Source of the DNA: Rostrohypoxylon terebratum
Taxonomy: Eukaryota; Ascomycota; Sordariomycetes; Xylariales; Hypoxylaceae
Length of the DNA stretch: 64,000 nt
NCBI GenBank assembly: GCA_022497145.1
Contig: MU385859.1
Location: 124,001-188,000, forward strand
Reading direction: 5' to 3'
The first letter of the stretch is position 1. The number at the start of each line of letters is the position of its first letter. The notes under the pieces were generated by a model. That model saw nothing but the letters and a program-made list of their open reading frames with translations. It was not told the origin of the DNA and made no database searches. The position numbers were made by a program, and so were the translations under genes. Positions 12,020-23,711 of the stretch are shown piece after piece.

Positions 12020-12876
12020 ACTCAGAGTTCTTTCATATTGACGCTTCTGATGACAGCCAGCGCTTTAACATTACGTTCTACAGATTCTTAAGTCGCAGGA
12101 CAGGGCTCGAACTTGCAGGCCAGCGATGGCATGGATCAGTTCAAGGAATATACTGCGACGAAGGTCCATGAATGGAATTTTGGTGTTGATCGAGTCATGC
12201 TGCCATCATATTCAAATGGAGCATTGTGTTCATTATCTACCTAGGCTTTTTCTCTTTTTTTTTGTGTGTTATATTAGTTTGAATACGGTTACTTCAATGG
12301 GTGTACCTGCTCTTTCGTACCCGTAAAAGGGGGTACTATACGCAGGTTGGGTTTTTTCTTAAATTTCTATATTCTCTATGTAGTCGCTAATTGATGAATT
12401 TGGCGGAATTACAAGCTAGAAAATATAGTACAGTGAATATATCATAAGAACATGGTTGCATCATGGTCCTTCTGGGCATTCCCCTATTCTTTGGCAGGTT
12501 TGGTCCTTCTCATGACAGCCCCTATTCCAAGCCACCACAGCCACACACGCTCGCACTACATAACCTACTAGGTATTAATCATTCGATCTCCGACTAGAGC
12601 TTCTCTTATCTACAACTACTCCGATCACGCTCAAACTTGAGTGATTATATCCTGATCTAAATGAAGTTCATTGCCGAAAAAATAGAGGAACCTATCTAGG
12701 TATTCATTTTTGAAAGTGGAATGTGTAATTGAGCTAACTACCATATTCTGTGCCGTTCTAATCACATCGCTGTTCCACAAAGACGTCACGACATGGACAT
12801 CGTGCTCCCTTCTTATCTATCTCCGCTACTTACTCACTTCAACATCGTGAATTGAATCATTTCCAAGACCGGAAAC
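12020..12876. other. Intergenic, no gene seen
   Basis: Low-complexity T-rich patches (around 12244-12265) and an AT-rich promoter region for the FAD oxidoreductase gene. TAGGTA words occur at 12570 and 12697. No coding or RNA feature is recognised. Confidence 0.55.
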
Positions 12877-14320
12877 ATGGATCGACGCGCCGCTATTCCC
12901 GTTACTTTACCTAGGGAAAACCCTACTCAGAGCTATTGGCAACTTGAACCCGATGAGATTGCCGATTTGCGTTCGACGAGTTCGCTGCCCGATAAGGCCG
13001 ATGTTGTGATCATCGGAAGCGGCATTACAGGCGCCGCTGTAGCTTTCAACCTCCTGAGTAAGGGTGCGAGCAATGTCGTTATGCTAGAAGCCCGGCAGGC
13101 GTGTTCAGGTGCAACTGGAAGAAATGGTACACCTCTCCCCCAACCCTCTCCATGCTAAATCGCAACTTACACTCTATTTCATAGGTGGACATACTAAAGC
13201 AGCTTCCTATCGTACGTTTCTAGGCCATCAACAAGAATATGGCACAGCCATGGCAGTGAAGATTGCTCGCATGGAGCTGGCTAATATTCGCGCCGTCCAC
13301 GCGTTCGCAAAGGAACACGGGATTCAATGCGATAGCACTCCTTGCGATACTGTGGACGTAATCTACGACGCGGCGCAGTGGGAGATTGACCAGCAAGCCG
13401 TGAAAGCTATGCAGGATGCGATGCCAGGCGATGATGCATCGAAATACGTCCTCCATAGCCCCGAAGAAGTGCGGAATACGTTCTTCTGTGGTCGTGGTGG
13501 AGACGAGGGCGTATGTGGCGCTGTCTCGTACGAGGCGGGCAGCTTAAGCGCCTATAAGTTTGGCGTTGGCGTCATAAAGCTGTGCCTAGCAAAGGGCCTA
13601 AACTTACAGACCAATACTCCCGCGCTAAACCTGGAGAAAGTTCAGGGTGGCGGTTGGAAGGTTGAGACGCCTCGGGGCGCGATACGTGCGGCGAAGGTCG
13701 TCCTAGCAACGAATGGGTACACAGCCAGTGTTTGGAAGAAGTTCCAAGGCATCATCGTTCCGCTTCGTGGACATGTCACTGCCCAAAGACCGGGATTGAA
13801 TATGCCAAAGGACGGGTTGCCGGGTACTTATAGCTTCATCTATGAGGGTGGTTACGACTACATGATCCCACGACCGAAGGGTTCGAAGTTTGAAGGCGAT
13901 ATCGTAATTGGTGGGGCTTTGGCCAAGGCACCTGCTGAGGGCCTTGAGGAATACGGGATCACGGATGATACTGCGTTTGATGAAGTTATCATGAAGTCTC
14001 TTACTGATTGCTTGCCCCAATATTTTGGTGACAATTGGGGTGCTGATGATCCCGATGGTCGAATTCGAAAGGCGTGGACTGGCATCATGGGTTTTAGCCC
14101 AGACGGGTTCCCTTTCGTCGGCCAAATGCCAAGGGAGAAGGATTTGTGGATCTCAAGCAGCTTTCAAGGCCATGGTATGGTTCTATGTTGGATGTGTGCT
14201 CGCGCGCTCGCAACGATGATGGATGCCGGTGATGAGAAGGAGCTTGACGCTTGGTTTCCTGAGGTATTCAAGATAAACGAGCAGAGGATGCGGTTGACTT
14301 TTCGAGGTCGTTTCAACTAA
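12877..14320 (+). CDS. FAD-dependent oxidoreductase, DAO family, 461 aa
   Basis: Exon 1 is 12877..13126 and exon 2 is 13185..14320, with a 58-nt intron splitting a Gly codon so that SGATGRN joins GGHTKAAS. Residues 43-75 form a Rossmann dinucleotide fold (VVIIGSGITGAAVAFNLL, acidic end of strand 2 at MLEAR). The ATGRNGGH block and the C-terminal GIMGFSPDGFPFVGQMP and SSSFQGHGMVLCWMCARALA blocks are typical of the D-amino-acid oxidase-like (PF01266) fold in its fungal branch, relatives of bacterial gamma-glutamylputrescine oxidase. The expected reaction is oxidative deamination or demethylation of a secondary amine or amino acid using FAD. There is no targeting peptide. The substrate is unknown, and neighbours give no firm hint beyond general catabolism. 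Confidence 0.85.
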
Positions 14321-15869
14321 TATCGAATTGACCGAATTTGGCGAGATTTGTTCGGATCAAGTATCCTCTGGCGGTTGCTAAACGAGAGCGAAGCACCGCC
14401 CCCTTCAGACTAGAAACTACGACGCTTCTAGTAGTAGAATCTAAATCTGCCGCTAAATTCCTGAATGATCGCCTTCGTACGAGCCCCTGCCAGTGAAATC
14501 GAGATTGCTGTACTATGTATGTCCCGCTCCATTTAATGTAACGCTACCACAGTTTCATCACATCAATGATTGTTTTATCGGTCTCTACGTACGCGGTCTC
14601 CGTCCGGCACCGAGGCCGAGATTTTCGGCAGCGAATTTCGCGTGACTTCGGATATTCGGACGGTCGGGTAAAGGAGTAGTCTACTATAGTATGTAATTTG
14701 ACCAATTTCAGACTAGTAACGACCATCTACCGCGTGAAAAATAGCTTAATCGTTCCTGTAGGGCTGAACTGAACGGTTAGTGAATTTACAGTACATGGGC
14801 TTGTGGATAAGATCACACTCTAGCGTGCCCACTGGATCCGTTTTACCCCTGAAAGTTATTGTGCTAATACTATGAATAGGTAGGTATGTCGTATACTTCG
14901 CCAATGCCATCTGCTCTAACTCGACACGCGGTGACTTATGATTTATCAATTGTATATCCTAAAGCGCTGGGGAGACTTACTGTAGGTTTCAGGTAAGTAG
15001 ATTCGAGGTTCTCATCCACTGTCTTACGGTGGTCGATCGGCACGATTCGCACAATACGATAGTAATATTGTCCGGGGGCATGTTGACGCGCTGTAATTAC
15101 CTCGACAGAATAGGCATTGGCCCGATACTAGCCAGAAAAGCATACATGGAGTATTATTGGTCGAGTAAGGCCCTTAGTGATTACTCGTCTTTTTGCAGAT
15201 GCGAGCTATATGAGGACCATAACTCCACAAGGAAATATTTTAACCCCGGTTCGGGAGATAATTTTCACTTTCCTACCTGTAACCCACCACCATGCATACC
15301 AACGGCCGGGTTGCCCAAGACGGAGCATCGGACTCGGAGGACTCAAAATCTACACAATTTCCGTGCTCAGATGATCTCGAGCGTTTTTCCAGTGCTGGGG
15401 TTATCTTCATACCGTCTTGTATTCATGCAAGGTTACGTTCCAAGGCTAAGAATCCGGAGTGGTGAAGAAGCCCGAAACTGGGGTTGCAGACAAGAATGAC
15501 TCAACATCGCCTAATTATGGAAGCCTGAACCGTGCGTACCTGCGGTCACCTTCAATCCATGAGGCGACGCATGCGGAGATGGGTTAGCCCCAGAGTTGAC
15601 TTGGTTATGGAGCTGTAGAAAGATGTGGGTTTCGTATATGTACTATCCAAGGATAGCAAGTGATCAAGCTTGTTATATAATTCCTGTTACTTCCCGATCA
15701 ACTGAGAGATTTTCATCATGAAGTCTTCGTTCATCCTGCAAAACACTCCTCTAATCCTTGTTAGCCTTATTCTGCTACTACCCTAGTTAGAACTAGCATC
15801 ACAAGCGTTCGGCCGAGAGAAAACTACTGAGCTACTTATTGATCCCAGACCATCGTTCACACCATCAAA
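14321..15869. other. Intergenic, no gene seen
   Basis: About 1.5 kb between two same-strand FAD enzyme genes. TAGGTAGG occurs near 14878. A 156-codon plus frame at 15029-15499 has no family features and unusual composition; I treat it as chance. Confidence 0.55.
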
Positions 15870-17186
15870 ATGCCGCTGAAGGTCCTTATAGTCGGCGCCG
15901 GAATCTGCGGTCCTGCCATGGCCATTCTCCTGCGGCGGTCTGACCCGGGAAACAGCGTGACAATCATAGAGCGCTATCCCGGTATCCGGCACAATGGGTT
16001 ACAGATCGACCTTCGATCCTGGGGCGTACCGATCATGAGGCGTCTCGGCCTCATGGACATCGTGCGGGAGAAGGTCGTACACGAGCCCGGATTGTCCTTC
16101 ATCGACAGCAAGGGCAAGATACACGGCACCTTTGGCACGAGCGGCACGGACAGCGGCGCCCAATCTTTCACGAGCGAGTTCGAGATCATGCGCGGCGACC
16201 TCGCGCAGCTACTCTACGAAGCAAGTCTGAAGGATCCCAAGACCGGGAAGATGGACCCCCAGCCCACGGCCGAGGAGGTCGATGCCGAGGCCGAGAATAA
16301 GCCGGGTGTGAGATACAGATTCGGCATCACACATAAGACGATAATACAAGATGACGACGGCGTGGACGTGACCTTCTCGGACGGCACGCAGCGGCGGTAC
16401 GACCTCGTCGTCGGCGCGGACGGCCAATGGTCGAGGACCCGCCGCATGATTTTCGGCGAGGAGGAAGGACTCGCCATGTTCAAGCCGCTGAATGTGTACA
16501 CGGCGTACTTCACGATCCCGAAGCTGGCCTCCGACAGCGACTACGCGCTCTACTACCACGCGGGCGCCGGCCGGGGCATCGCCGTCCGCGCCGCGAACAG
16601 GTCTACTACTCAAGTATACCTGATGGTGCGCACGGATTCCGAGGAAGTGAAGAAGGGGATCGAGCGACAGAGCGTGGAGACCCAGGTGGATGCGTTTGAG
16701 GACATATTCAAGGACGCCGGGTGGCAGGCCGTGAGGTTCCTGAAGGGCATGCGGACGGCCAAGGACTTCTACGCCGACTCGCTCGGGCAGATCAGGGCGC
16801 CGCACGTGGTCAAGGGACGCGTCGCGCTGCTAGGCGATGCGGCGTACTGCGCGGCGCCAGTCACGGGAATGGGGACCACGGTCTCGCTGATCGGGGCCTG
16901 GACATTGGCTGGCGAGCTCGCCAGGCATAAGGGTGATGTGAAGACCGCGCTCGAGGCGTACGATGTTAATGTACGTCCGTACATCAAGAAGTCGCAGACG
17001 CTGCCCCCAGGTGTCCCATGGATCATGGCGCTGCAGTCCAACTGGGCTATTAAGCTGTTCCATCTTTTCGTGTCGTTTGTGGCGTTTTTCAAGATCGATA
17101 AGTTGCTGTTTGCTATCATGCCAGAGGACAGGGGTGGCTTGGCAATTCCGGAGTATCCTGAGCTCAACCTTCAAGGTACTTCTTAA
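15870..17186 (+). CDS. FAD-dependent aromatic monooxygenase, 438 aa
   Basis: A single intronless frame. The three group A flavoprotein hydroxylase signatures are present: GxGxxG at residues 8-13 (VLIVGAGICGPAMAILL), the DG motif (DLVVGADGQWSRTRRMIF, about residue 180) and the GD motif (GRVALLGDAAYCAAPVTGMG, about residue 325). The C-terminal ~60 residues are hydrophobic (LFHLFVSFVAFFKIDKLLF), which could give membrane contact. Such enzymes (p-hydroxybenzoate hydroxylase/TetX-like) insert one oxygen atom into an aromatic or polycyclic substrate using NAD(P)H. The gene is visibly richer in G+C at third positions than its neighbours. It lies 381 bp tail to tail from homogentisate dioxygenase, so hydroxylation of a phenolic compound feeding ring cleavage is an attractive but unproven idea. 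Confidence 0.85.
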   Translation: MPLKVLIVGAGICGPAMAILLRRSDPGNSVTIIERYPGIRHNGLQIDLRSWGVPIMRRLGLMDIVREKVVHEPGLSFIDSKGKIHGTFGTSGTDSGAQSFTSEFEIMRGDLAQLLYEASLKDPKTGKMDPQPTAEEVDAEAENKPGVRYRFGITHKTIIQDDDGVDVTFSDGTQRRYDLVVGADGQWSRTRRMIFGEEEGLAMFKPLNVYTAYFTIPKLASDSDYALYYHAGAGRGIAVRAANRSTTQVYLMVRTDSEEVKKGIERQSVETQVDAFEDIFKDAGWQAVRFLKGMRTAKDFYADSLGQIRAPHVVKGRVALLGDAAYCAAPVTGMGTTVSLIGAWTLAGELARHKGDVKTALEAYDVNVRPYIKKSQTLPPGVPWIMALQSNWAIKLFHLFVSFVAFFKIDKLLFAIMPEDRGGLAIPEYPELNLQGTS

Positions 17187-17567
17187 AACGGGAATGCTGC
17201 GTAAATCACCTGTAAAGGGAAGGAAACGTTTAGGAGTATTGGGAAGAATGTTGTGTACTAGGGTGTCCGGGATAAACAAACTGTGAAAGCACGGTGCTTT
17301 GGGCTACTTCTAATATTTATAGATTGGTGTATAACAGATGCTTAGGTACTAGGTAGATATGTATTTCAATACCCAACTCGATTTATGTAAATTTACGTTG
17401 AATCAGTAGATGTTGAATGATCATTGGGTTGATGGTATGGGCATTTTCATTCTGAATCTATGAGTAGCCGGTCGTTTCATCATTAACATGACATCCCTGA
17501 CAAGCCAAAACTCTTTGAAGACAAGACGTTCCGAATACGTCCAATCAATCATCGGCTATCCATCCTA
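17187..17567. other. Short convergent intergenic region
   Basis: This 381-bp stretch holds the 3' ends of the FAD monooxygenase and of homogentisate dioxygenase. It is AT-rich and includes TAGGTACTAGGTAG near 17344. No other feature is seen. Confidence 0.55.
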
Positions 17568-19026
17568 CTATAGCAAGTGGCTGTTGACGGTCGCGCCTTC
17601 GGGAAACTTCCAATGCACTTGAACACCGCCCCAGCTTTCTTCGCTGTAGCCTTCCTGCACCTTCTTGCACATCTTGAGACCCCATTCAGTAACGCCAACC
17701 ATTAAACAACTCTCGAACATGAAGGCACAGCTGCCTTTACCGACAAAGGCTGGTTTGAGCTCGGCATTGCTGGCTCCTTCGAAGCTCGCCGCATCGGGAC
17801 CGTGGCCACTCATTACGTTGTGTAAGCTGGCACCGCCGGGCATAAAACCGCCATGACCTCCCTTCTTCGCATCGTACTCGCCTGCAATGAGACCCATGAA
17901 CTCTGACATGGTGTTTCGATGGTACCATGGTGGCCTGAATGTCTTCTCTGCCACTAGCCATCGAGGAGGGAAAATGACGAAGTCGGCAATGGCGGTACCA
18001 GGGTGGTCCGAGAGGGCTGATAGCACGGTGAAAATGGATGGATCAGGGTGGTCGTACGAGATACTGCCAATGGTGTTGAAACGTCCTAGATCGTACTTGT
18101 ACGGGTAATAATTGCCGTGCCAAGCTACGACGTTGAAGGGCGTATGTGGTTGTTTGGTCCGGAAGAGCGAGTTATTGAACTTCACCGTGACGGTATAAGT
18201 AGTAGGACCTTCAGAGGCTGTGGCGCCGTAGTCCTGACTGAAGTTCGCGAGAGGGGCCTGAAAATCACGAGAGTTGGCAAGGCAATTCGATCCAATTGGG
18301 CCCAGCTCCGGAAGGGTGAAGTGGCCTTGGTAAAGCTCGAGAGCATATCCACGGACTGGACCGGAAGGTAGATGGACTTGATACTTGACTCCTCTAGGGA
18401 TGACACATATCTCCATGGGTCGAACTAGGAGCCAGCCTAGTTCAGTTCTGATATCGAGTACTCCATCCTGAGCTACAATCAAGAGGTCGCCATCCGCAGA
18501 ATAAAAGGCAGAAGTCTCAGCCATGGATTTTCCTGCTGAATATATGTACATGCCTAATCCTTGTTTCAATGTGGCGTCGCCGGCACCAGCAACAAGACGT
18601 AGGCCTGATACAAAATCCGTCTGATCATCGTGATCGAATGGATCCCACCGTAGTTGATTTGGTATGTACTCGAATCTCGTGGAGTCCGTGCTTTTGTCCG
18701 ACTTGAAAGAGCCGTCAGCTGCGGGGGCAAAGGGGGGATGAGCACAGGACGGAAGTATTCGATAGAGCCACGTTTGCTGATTTTCATGTCGCGGGGCTGT
18801 GAAGGCAGTTCCCGACAGCTTTTCGGCATACAGTCCGTATGGCGGTTTCTGAGGGGAATTCTGGCCTATTGGAAGAGCGCCTGAAATTGCTTCTGTCCTA
18901 TGTGAAAGACACTACCGTAAGTTGGTTGTTTTATAATAAAAAAATCTTGTCAACTTACTCGTGGTAGGAGCCAAAGCCATTCTGATATTTATATTTCTCG
19001 GCGAATTCAAATGTCGTGGTAGGCAT
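17568..19026 (-). CDS. hmgA: Homogentisate 1,2-dioxygenase, 465 aa
   Basis: Exon 1 is 19026..18959 (MPTTTFEFAEKYKYQNGFGSYHE) and exon 2 is 18897..17568; the 61-nt intron has a GTAAGT donor and ACATAG acceptor and splits a Glu codon. The joined N-terminus reads ETEAISGALPIGQNSPQKPP then YGLYAEKLSGTAFTAPR, a hallmark of this family. The iron ligands are visible: His and Glu in PPWYHRNTMSEFMGL and His in SGHGPDAASFEGAS. The length fits the family (about 440-480 aa). The enzyme opens the ring of homogentisate to maleylacetoacetate in the cytosolic phenylalanine/tyrosine degradation pathway. The usual fungal partners (fumarylacetoacetase, maleylacetoacetate isomerase) are not beside it here; a FAD monooxygenase is. 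Confidence 0.95.
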
Positions 19027-21027
19027 TGCGAGAATTTGATGTTGATGTCAATGTAGTGTTTGGTGTTCAAGGTGGCTCAGTAGTGTAGAGTGGTTGAAGA
19101 ATGGGTTTGAGATCGGGTTTGGGTTTGTGAAATGTGTTGAACATTGACTCAAATACCATTGCCATTTCCGTGATCATTCGGAAGACAAGGGGTAGGCAAT
19201 AGGAGGAGCAACCGGCTATAATAGGTACTACTTAAGCAATGGTGCGGAAACAAACCGAGGAATGACCTCGGAATGGAGGAGAAAGTTTATAGGTGATGGA
19301 AACAATGAGGTGGAGGCGTCGTTATACTGGGCACACAGGCACAATAACGGCAAGATTTGGAGAAGTGCGGAGATTGGGGTGAATCGAGTGCCGACAATTT
19401 CCACTAATAGCCGCTTCCATAAGGGGTAATTTTATTCGCGTACCAATACCTGCTGATCTATTACTTACCCCCTTACTTAGCAAGGAAGATTATCTAAGAT
19501 TATCAACTTCTTATTCATGAGTCATGACTTAGCTTTTCTGAAATCTGGAGAAAGACTCAACACTGACGCGCTGTGGACCTATTACGGTATAATACGCGTC
19601 TCCTACATCATGACAACTAGGTTAGTCGCCCGCTCACCCGTTCCCGACGGGATGCAGCCGCTAGGTATCTTCAGGGGCTCCGCATGAAATATGTCGATAA
19701 TCCGCACGCGCCCCAAATATCCATCCATAGTTTATTGCCACGCTCGGTGAACCACATCATGCATTATCTGCTCGCTATATCAATCCTATGACGTGCAGGA
19801 GGCACATCTTCCAATTGAGCTGGCGCATATGTGTCCTAGTACGCGGTGGAAAATCGAAACTACTTAGAAAGCGTACAGTCTCTCGTGCTGGCATCATCCT
19901 GTGGTTATGCCCAGCGAGGGCGTACGGTCCTCGTGCCCGCTTTCGCCTAATCACCGTCATGCATACATATTCGGCTTCAATAACGGACGAAAAGCTGGCT
20001 TGGTCTGAGAGATAACTAAAACGTCCCCAGACAGGATAAGGATCTTTGACGCTCCCAAGAGAACAAACACCGAAGAGCTCAGAGGTCTGAATCCCACAAG
20101 CTCTTGACTTAAAAGGAGGTAACAGTCAGCTAGCTCTAAGTAGCCAGTACTAACCGCTAAGGTATCCAGCACAGAATAGCAGCGCTAGAAATAAAATATA
20201 AACATAAAAATCCTAAGGCAGGCAATACAGGCAATATCAACATGCTAAATAACCTCAGTCTCGGGTATATCAACGATACGCTCATCTATTCTCTTATAGA
20301 ACATAGGTAGGTACTGCAATGCGTGGTGCTGCTAGGAATAGGCTAAACGATGCTTTAACACTGGCTAGGTTGGAGAGCGTAAAAAAGCAGGTCAATATCA
20401 GAATTGAAGATACTCGAATATGGCAAGTCAAAGGAGGGGCCAATGGGGTACATGAGACGGGTGAGTTTGCTAGGCTGTGAAGAAGAGGTGAAAGTATGAG
20501 AGAAAATATGCCTGTGGTGTTATATTACCATGTAAGGGAGAAATCCGTCGTCGAAGACTACAGGTTCAGAACCAACTGGAGATATCTAGTGCTTAGAACT
20601 TCTAGTAAATTCTTTATAATTTTTGAGATTTGTAAGAAATCGCCAACCTATCTAGCTTGGTAGGTTTAATTAATTGCTGCCTCAGCGCTTTGAATGTGTA
20701 TCAATATTATTTGAGTTCAGGTTTTGTGAGATAATCCTTATGTAATGCTAGTTTAGGGGCCAACTCATAAAGGCATCCCTAAATCTCTTGATAGGAACAT
20801 GATTCTTTATCATCTAAGGTAAGTGTTAACGATTTCTTTCAGCTTTCAATGGCTTAGTCGAATCGTGTGAAAGTACTTTTCACACACATGTTAGCTCATG
20901 GAAGCAATTTCTTTATTTAACCTGATCGACACCGTACTTCTTATTCTCAATGTCTGTTTAGGACCTAGGTATGTGTCCTGTCATTCACAGCCCATGCCGG
21001 CAACTTATGTGGTTCATCTTGTGAGGT
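19027..21027. other. AT-rich intergenic stretch
   Basis: Two kilobases without a supportable gene. The first part is the promoter of homogentisate dioxygenase; the rest, especially 20150-20950, is strongly AT-rich with TAGGTAGG near 20306. It could be an old RIP-mutated repeat, but no terminal repeats or protein remnants were recognised. Confidence 0.5.
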
Positions 21028-22311
21028 TTATCTCAATGATGGCCGTCTCATTACAGCAACCTGCGGGTTATCTGTAAGCTCCATATTTTCTCTTGGCGTT
21101 CTCTCTAATTCCCTGCTAAAGAGCTTCCTCCAAGTGAAAAATCCCACCGCCCAAAACAGAGCAAAGTAGAGTGTTCCACAAAACAAACTAACTCCAAGAT
21201 ATCCCAACGATGTCCCTAATATTGCTCCAGCAATGGGTGGGCCAACAAAGAAACCTACTCCTTGGAAGGCTTCGATGAGACCTAAACGTGCCCCTAGTAC
21301 ATCGGGATCCGGACAGAAATATCGCACACAGGAGGGAATCAGGGCGATCAATCCGCCCACGTGAAATCCGTATAATATAACAAAAGCTATCATACCGGCG
21401 AGGCTCGTTACCGAGGACCAGCAGAATAGCAGTACACATGCTCCCAAGATGGTGAAGTGCCAAATATTGATCGGTTCTAGGTATTTTGCCAGCCACGCAA
21501 GAGTAAGCCGGCCAACCAGCGATGACCCATTCATTCCGGCTAGTAAACTATCTCCTCCTCCAGCAGAACGATGGAGCCTCTCCTGAACGAATATAGAGAT
21601 GTAGTAGTAGGGTACGTCTATTCCAGTGTTCAATAGAAGAGCACATACGCCTAGTAACAACAAATCCCGGTTCCACAAGGCTTTCCAGTTGAATGAGCCT
21701 ACTGTCGAGGATGATTCTGTTCTACTTCTTGGCCTGATGAGAAGACAGGCGATCACCAAAAGAGCACAGTTGATCAGAGCTAGTATGCGACATGTCCATG
21801 CAAACCCAACGCTCTCTTCTAGTTGCCGAAATAGTATAGGATATATAATGCCGCCGAAACTCGATCCGGCCATTGAAATGCCGTTGGCGAGCGGAGCTTT
21901 TGTCGTGAAGTAGGTTTGTATTGTTGCTTGTGCCGGTACGTAAAGAGCGCCACATCCAAGGCCTAGGGATAAACCGTACGAGACGAAGATATGACCATAC
22001 TTTTCCGAATAGCTAGTCCCTATCAGGCCGGTGACGTTTAACACCGTTCCCGTGTACATCAAATGTCGGACATAGCCTCTGTCGTATAACGGGCCGCTGA
22101 TGATACCGATGATGCTAAGCAAAAATCCTTGAGTAGTTCCAATCCATGAGATATCGGAGGATGAATAAGATTGGAGCGTATTATTTTCGTAGTAAGATTG
22201 GAAGACGCCAAAAGAGTTGCTGAGGCCGAGTGTACAGACATTTGTGAGGAATGAAGCGATGACTTGGCTCCATCCTGACCAGCCACCGTTTGGGGGCTCA
22301 AACTCTGCCAT
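21028..22311 (-). CDS. Monocarboxylate-type MFS transporter, 427 aa
   Basis: A single intronless frame. The N-terminus carries PPNGGWSGWSQVIASFLTNV, the family's first-helix signature ([D/N]GGxGW), and about 12 hydrophobic segments follow. The first half includes FGVFQSYYENNTL and a loop typical of fungal MCT/MCH proteins (GPLYDRGYVRHLMYTGTVLN, equivalent of motif A). The central loop is short and Ser-rich. The length is normal for the group. Members of this family sit in the plasma membrane or tonoplast; despite the name, yeast Mch proteins mostly do not carry monocarboxylates, and one carries riboflavin, so the substrate is open. Nearest neighbours are a possible relic and a small wall protein, giving no pathway hint. 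Confidence 0.9.
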   Translation of the reverse strand: MAEFEPPNGGWSGWSQVIASFLTNVCTLGLSNSFGVFQSYYENNTLQSYSSSDISWIGTTQGFLLSIIGIISGPLYDRGYVRHLMYTGTVLNVTGLIGTSYSEKYGHIFVSYGLSLGLGCGALYVPAQATIQTYFTTKAPLANGISMAGSSFGGIIYPILFRQLEESVGFAWTCRILALINCALLVIACLLIRPRSRTESSSTVGSFNWKALWNRDLLLLGVCALLLNTGIDVPYYYISIFVQERLHRSAGGGDSLLAGMNGSSLVGRLTLAWLAKYLEPINIWHFTILGACVLLFCWSSVTSLAGMIAFVILYGFHVGGLIALIPSCVRYFCPDPDVLGARLGLIEAFQGVGFFVGPPIAGAILGTSLGYLGVSLFCGTLYFALFWAVGFFTWRKLFSRELERTPRENMELTDNPQVAVMRRPSLR

Positions 22312-23282
22312 CTTTCATTGTATTACACTTTTCCGTTGTTGTATAATGCTAGCTAATGTAAATAGGAGGAGTCCCGAGAATCGATATTATGGACCACATA
22401 CCTAGCATTGCATTTTCGACGCGCTAATGGGGAGGATATATCATATAGGCAGCGAAACAAATTCCTTGTTGCAAACAAGCAAAGTTATTCAGTTACAACT
22501 TATGCTTTTCTGAACACTACTAAGTTAGAAAGCATACAAAAGTACTCTTATGCAAAAGCTAAGACCATTCTGAGTCTGAGCTCAGTATTGTCAAATGCTA
22601 GTATTTCACCTAGGAATCTCATAATGAACTCTAAGGAGGTGATTCAAGACTTAGGAAACCCAGTGAACAGTCTATGTGTTAGTAAGGCGGATCAGATCGT
22701 GTCAACTATGGGGCTTTCAAGGACAACCTTCTGAGTAAGCATCGTGACCCATCTTTGGTGTGTCGAATTTCAGACCGTCAAGCCCCTCGCATAACTATAA
22801 CATGACCAGATAAACTCACATAGATGCCCAGGTCTCATGGAGCGTAACTATATAATCATTAAGTTATTGGCGATTAATAAGAGATAAAGGCAGAACACTG
22901 AGCGTCAGCATAATTTTTGATGTTAACTTTTCACTACGCAGCTTAACCTAGGTCTTATAAGCAAACATGGAATGCGACTTAGATACCTAATCATGAAAAG
23001 GCAAACTATCCATACCTAGGTGATCACCGACTTAATAAAACCTTTTTGGTTGCTAGCTATTGCCTATCAGGCATATGACCTTTGGTTAGGAAAGGAAAAT
23101 TGCACTTATTCCCCTATGATGCCCCATCATCCAAGAATGTGTGTCTTGGGCAAGTACCAAAGTAGGCTTGACATCCCTCATTTTTATACAGAGGTTTTTT
23201 TATATTATTTCTTCTGATAATTTGGTCCATGTCTTCCTGGCATTTATAGAATCGTTATGTGTTGGGTCTCGCATATGCTCTC
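22312..23282. other. AT-rich intergenic stretch
   Basis: This holds the promoter of the MCT-like gene, then AT-rich sequence. A 108-codon plus frame (22408-22734) has no domain features. ACCTAGGT occurs near 23014. Confidence 0.5.
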
Positions 23283-23690
23283 CTAAAATGCCTCCATGGC
23301 TGCCATGCGTTGACATACTTGGCGAAATTCCATGAGGCAACCTTGGAATAATTCCCAGCTGAGCTTTAGCCATCTGAGGATTGATACTCTAGACTGAACC
23401 TTGTCACAGAATGTACTAGTTCCCAGAGTAAGCAGGATATTTGTGTAATGGACTCCAGAAGATTTCCTTTCGTTACTCATAAAATTTGTATAGAGTCTTC
23501 CAAATCGAATGCGCTCGGTCGAATTTAATCCTATTGGTCCCGCTCCCTGAACATGTACTCCTAGCACTCCCAGAGCACGGTCGTTGAATATTTCTGAATG
23601 ATATTCCAAGTGCTGATTCAGCATGATTGCTAACCGGTTTAGCGCTGATATAAGATACGGAATGGATGCGCAATAATCTGGTAGACCTAG
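23283..23690 (-). pseudogene. Possible gene relic of unknown family
   Basis: One minus-strand frame stays open for about 135 codons and has protein-like composition, including LPDYCASIPYLISALNRLAI, SEIFNDRALGVLGVHVQGAG and ERIRFGRLYTNFMSNERKSS. It starts shortly after a TGA with no suitable ATG, and ends at a TAG. An ATG exists inside it (frame from 23624). The helical, amphipathic pattern looks like the C-terminal part of a larger protein, but I do not recognise the family. It could be the last exon of a gene I failed to assemble, a decayed copy, or chance. It is directly downstream of the small GPI-type protein gene on the same strand, leaving little room for an upstream exon. Confidence 0.3.
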
Positions 23691-23711
23691 TCTTGATGAG
23701 GTCCAAGTTAT

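Noticed and set aside
15029..15499. 156-codon plus-strand frame
   Set aside because: No conserved motif, odd Cys/Arg/His composition, no promoter or neighbour logic; likely chance.
16209..16805. 198-codon minus-strand frame
   Set aside because: Antisense shadow caused by the high GC of the flavin hydroxylase gene.
19500..21000. Possible transposon remnant
   Set aside because: AT-rich, but no terminal repeats, target duplications or transposase or reverse transcriptase pieces were recognised.
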